DNA of 64,000 nt from NCBI GenBank assembly GCA_050247155.1, contig JBFWUS010000024.1:1-64000 (forward strand). Direction: 5' to 3'. Made by a program: the position numbers and the translations under genes. The notes below the pieces were generated by a model. The model was not told where the DNA came from and did no database searches. It saw nothing but the letters and a program-made list of their open reading frames with translations. The stretch is from Mesorhizobium_G sp050247155. Its GTDB lineage: Bacteria; Pseudomonadota; Alphaproteobacteria; Rhizobiales; Rhizobiaceae. This document shows, piece after piece, positions 61,785-64,000 of the stretch (the stretch's first letter is position 1; each line of letters opens with the position of its first letter).

Positions 61785-62459
61785 TTACCTCGCCCTGGCA
61801 CCCTCCAGCAAACGTACGATCTCGCCGTAGCCGCGCTGGCGAGCGTGCTGGAGCGGGGTAACGCCGTCCTTGTCGGCGAGGTTCACGTCGGCCTTGGCGT
61901 CGATCAGCAATTTGACGATCTCGACATGGCGGGGGCCGCCGTCGCTCAGGATGATGGCTTCGAGCAGGCCGGTCCAGCCAAGCTTGTTGACATGATCGAC
62001 ATCGATGCCGGCTTCGATGAGCGTGCGCACCGTCTCGACGTGACCGCGCTCGCAGGCCGGGATCAACGCCGTGCCGCCATAGCGGTTGGTGGATTTGAGG
62101 TCGGCGCCGTGGGCGAGCGTCAGCTTCAGGATTTCCAGATGGCCGCGCGCACCAGCGTAGAGATAAGGGCTGTCTTCGATCGCATCCTTGGCGTTCACAT
62201 CCGCGCCGGCCTCGATCAAGGCGCGGGCGACGTCGACATGGTTGCCCTGAACGGCGGCCATAAGGGCGGTGCGCTGGCGCTCGTCGCGGTCTTCGAGTTT
62301 CGCGCCGGCGCTTAGGGCGTTGCGGATGGCGGCGAGGTCGCCGGCGTCAGCGGCGGCGATGAGGTCGGTCATGGTATGGCCCGTTCCAAGCGTGGACAAT
62401 AGGATCGCGCAGCCAAGGATGATGGTCGCGGCGATTTGGGAGAAGTGGTTTCGCATCAT
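61785..62459 (-). CDS. Secreted ankyrin-repeat protein
   Basis: A 224-aa protein with a signal peptide or anchor (MMRNHFSQIAATIILGCAILLSTLGTGH) and about five ankyrin repeats (MTDLIAAADAGDLAAIRNALSAGAKLEDRDERQRTALMAAVQGNHVDVARALIEAGADVNAKD and so on, ending VTPLQHARQRGYGEIVRLLEGA). It is probably a periplasmic binding protein for a partner protein. ATG 62459 is preferred to a much longer frame whose N-terminal part reads a repeat region. Binding partner unknown. Confidence 0.75.
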   Translation of the reverse strand: MMRNHFSQIAATIILGCAILLSTLGTGHTMTDLIAAADAGDLAAIRNALSAGAKLEDRDERQRTALMAAVQGNHVDVARALIEAGADVNAKDAIEDSPYLYAGARGHLEILKLTLAHGADLKSTNRYGGTALIPACERGHVETVRTLIEAGIDVDHVNKLGWTGLLEAIILSDGGPRHVEIVKLLIDAKADVNLADKDGVTPLQHARQRGYGEIVRLLEGARAR

Positions 62460-62489
62460 GTCAGGGCCGTCGAGCTTGATAATTTCCAC

Positions 62490-62625
62490 CCCACTCGCCT
62501 CGCTTCGCTCGGCACCCTCCCCGTCGAGGAAGGGCGCCAAGTTCTCCGATCTCCTCCCCTCGATGGAGGAGGTGGCTCGAAGGGCCGGAGGAATGGAAGG
62601 CCGGTCACGGCCTGCTGAGGCAGAC
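62490..62625. repeat. Repeat-like spacer between carA and the ankyrin gene
   Basis: Contains TCGCTTCGCTCGGCACCCTCCCCGTCGAGGAAGG and the hairpin CTCCTCC (62551) / GGAGGAG (62565). These fragments resemble mosaic repeats of rhizobia and are read by a long extension of the ankyrin frame. It may contain the carA terminator. Confidence 0.45.
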
Positions 62626-62626
62626 G

Positions 62627-63829
62627 CTACCGCTCGGCCAGAGCCGGTTCGCCCTTCTTTTCGCGGATCAAATTGACGAAACGCTTGAAGAGGTAGTGCG
62701 AATCCCGCGGGCCGGGCGAGGCTTCGGGATGGTGCTGAACGGAGAAGACCGGCTTGCCGGTGACGGCAATGCCGCAATTCGAGCCGTCGAACAGCGAAAT
62801 GTGAGTCTCTTCAATGCCTTTCGGCAGCGACTTCGAGTCCACCGCGAATCCGTGGTTCATTGAGACGATCTCCACCTTGCCGGTGGTGTGGTCCTTGACC
62901 GGGTGGTTCGCGCCGTGATGACCCTGATGCATCTTTTCGGTCTTGCCGCCGATGGCTAGCGCCAGCATCTGGTGGCCGAGGCAGATGCCGAACATGGGGA
63001 TGTCGGTTTTGAGCAGGTCCTGGATCATCGGCACGGCGTATTCGCCTGTTGCTTCCGGGTCGCCCGGGCCGTTGGAGAGGAAAATGCCGTCCGGTCGCAT
63101 GGCCAGGATGTCATCGGCCGAGGTTTTTGCGGGAACGACGGTCACCTTCGCGCCGAGGCCGGCGAGCAGGCGCAGGATGTTGCGCTTCACGCCATAGTCG
63201 ACCGCGACCACATGCATGGACGGGTTGTCCTGCTCGCCATAGCTTTCGTTCCAGGCCCAGGGCGTTTCCTTCCAGACGGAAGACTGGCCGGAGGTGACCT
63301 CTTTGGCTAGGTCGAGGCCGATCAGGCCGGACCAGGCTTTTGCTTTCTTCTTGAGGTCATCGAGGTCGAACCTGCCGTCCGGCGCATGGGCGATAGCGGC
63401 GTTCGGCATACCCTTTTCGCGGATCAGCGCGGTCAGCGCGCGGGTGTCGATGCCGCTCATCGCGACAATGCCGCGCCGCTTCAGCCACAGGTCGAGATGT
63501 TCGGCGGAGCGATAGTTGGACGGGTTGGTGATATCGGCGCGAAGAATAGCGCCCACCGCGCCGGCGCGGGCGGCCGGGTTCAAATCCTCGATGTCTTCGG
63601 TGTTGGCGCCGATATTGCCGATATGCGGGAAGGTGAAGGTAACGATCTGGCTGGCATAGGAAGGGTCGGTGAGGATTTCCTGATAGCCGGTCAGCGCCGT
63701 GTTGAAGCAGACCTCCGCCACCGCCGTGCCAGTTGCCCCGAGGCCGCGCCCTTCGATCACCGTGCCGTCGGCCAGCACCAGAAGGGCGGTCGGTTTTTCA
63801 GTGGTCCACGGGGCGGTCGCGTTCGTCAT
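62627..63829 (-). CDS. carA: Carbamoyl-phosphate synthase small subunit
   Basis: A 400-aa glutaminase subunit feeding ammonia to CarB. N-terminal domain has FNTALTGYQEILTDPSYASQIVTFTFPHIGN. The class I glutamine amidotransferase half has VAVDYGVKRNILRLLAGLGAKVTV, FLSNGPGDPEA, and the catalytic Cys in FGICLGHQMLALAIGG, with HHPEASPGP supplying the His and Glu. ATG 63829 has GGAAGG upstream. It is 15 kb away from carB rather than adjacent, as is common in this order. Confidence 0.96.
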   Translation of the reverse strand: MTNATAPWTTEKPTALLVLADGTVIEGRGLGATGTAVAEVCFNTALTGYQEILTDPSYASQIVTFTFPHIGNIGANTEDIEDLNPAARAGAVGAILRADITNPSNYRSAEHLDLWLKRRGIVAMSGIDTRALTALIREKGMPNAAIAHAPDGRFDLDDLKKKAKAWSGLIGLDLAKEVTSGQSSVWKETPWAWNESYGEQDNPSMHVVAVDYGVKRNILRLLAGLGAKVTVVPAKTSADDILAMRPDGIFLSNGPGDPEATGEYAVPMIQDLLKTDIPMFGICLGHQMLALAIGGKTEKMHQGHHGANHPVKDHTTGKVEIVSMNHGFAVDSKSLPKGIEETHISLFDGSNCGIAVTGKPVFSVQHHPEASPGPRDSHYLFKRFVNLIREKKGEPALAER

Positions 63830-64000
63830 TTTTGCCTTCCAGTCATGCGCCGAGCGCATTTGCAAAAGCCCGTCAGCGGGGCCATATACGCGCCAAGAAA
63901 CACGCGGATGCAGCCATTAGGCTGCCTCCCGTGTCGCACTAGCAAGTCCATGCAAGGCGCGGACAATAGGCGAAGGCGGGTAGCGGGTCAATCAGCCCGG

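Noticed and set aside
61785..62777. A 330-aa version of the ankyrin protein starting further upstream
   Set aside because: The extra N-terminal part reads repeat-derived and carA sequence; a signal peptide starts naturally at 62459.

Overview
The window is high-GC chromosomal DNA from an alphaproteobacterium of the order Hyphomicrobiales. It is most likely a Mesorhizobium-like Phyllobacteriaceae member. This is inferred from the greA - LPS glycosyltransferase - lrp - trxB - lsrB order (the same chromosomal order as in Sinorhizobium meliloti), rhizobial AatA, DUF3775, DUF486 and extensin-like proteins, and interspersed GC-rich palindromic repeats. Genus is inferred, not proven. No rRNA or tRNA gene was found, and no prophage or complete insertion sequence.

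Layout. 1-17.6 kb: housekeeping and environmental genes (lipid kinase, enolase-superfamily dehydratase, MazEF-like toxin-antitoxin pair, GMC oxidoreductase, cupin, O-methyltransferase, Tet-type MFS pump, HxlR regulator divergent from an FMN reductase, CorC/HlyC-type protein, LssY-like protein, two extensin-like proteins, DMT transporters, TPR protein). 17.6-25.5 kb: PQQ-type sugar dehydrogenase, then greA with a terminator-like leader, two glycosyltransferases, an FkbM methyltransferase, lrp, trxB and lsrB, a set tying envelope polysaccharide to redox control. 25.5-42.1 kb: a probable CCUCCUCCC-motif sRNA, an EF-G-like GTPase, two tandem secreted cysteine proteins, aatA, an intact EAL protein coupled to a degenerate EAL protein, GST, Ogt, a lytic transglycosylase, RidA, LysM, DUF899, cspA and a DUF559 nuclease-like protein.

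42.1-49.5 kb: carB sits between two accessory islands of lower GC. On one side an ImmA/IrrE metallopeptidase overlaps a class III nucleotidyl-cyclase-like protein. On the other side lie an EcoRII-C-type restriction endonuclease, an HNH endonuclease and an unknown protein, with no methyltransferase. 49.5-64 kb: ArsR/MFS pair, a three-part adenylation - carrier protein - membrane acyltransferase protein carrying an in-frame palindromic repeat, PCMT-like methyltransferase, orphan antitoxin-like HTH protein, DUF2161, mntH with a Fur/Mur-like box, YpfJ metallopeptidase, ankyrin protein and carA.

The most unusual signals are (i) long, nearly perfect foldback repeats, two of them read through inside proteins; (ii) the ImmA/IrrE-cyclase pair; (iii) the CCUCCUCCC sRNA; and (iv) the methyltransferase-less restriction island. 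Several convergent gene pairs overlap at their stop codons by 4-30 bp, so the genome is compact here and the islands and foldbacks stand out.
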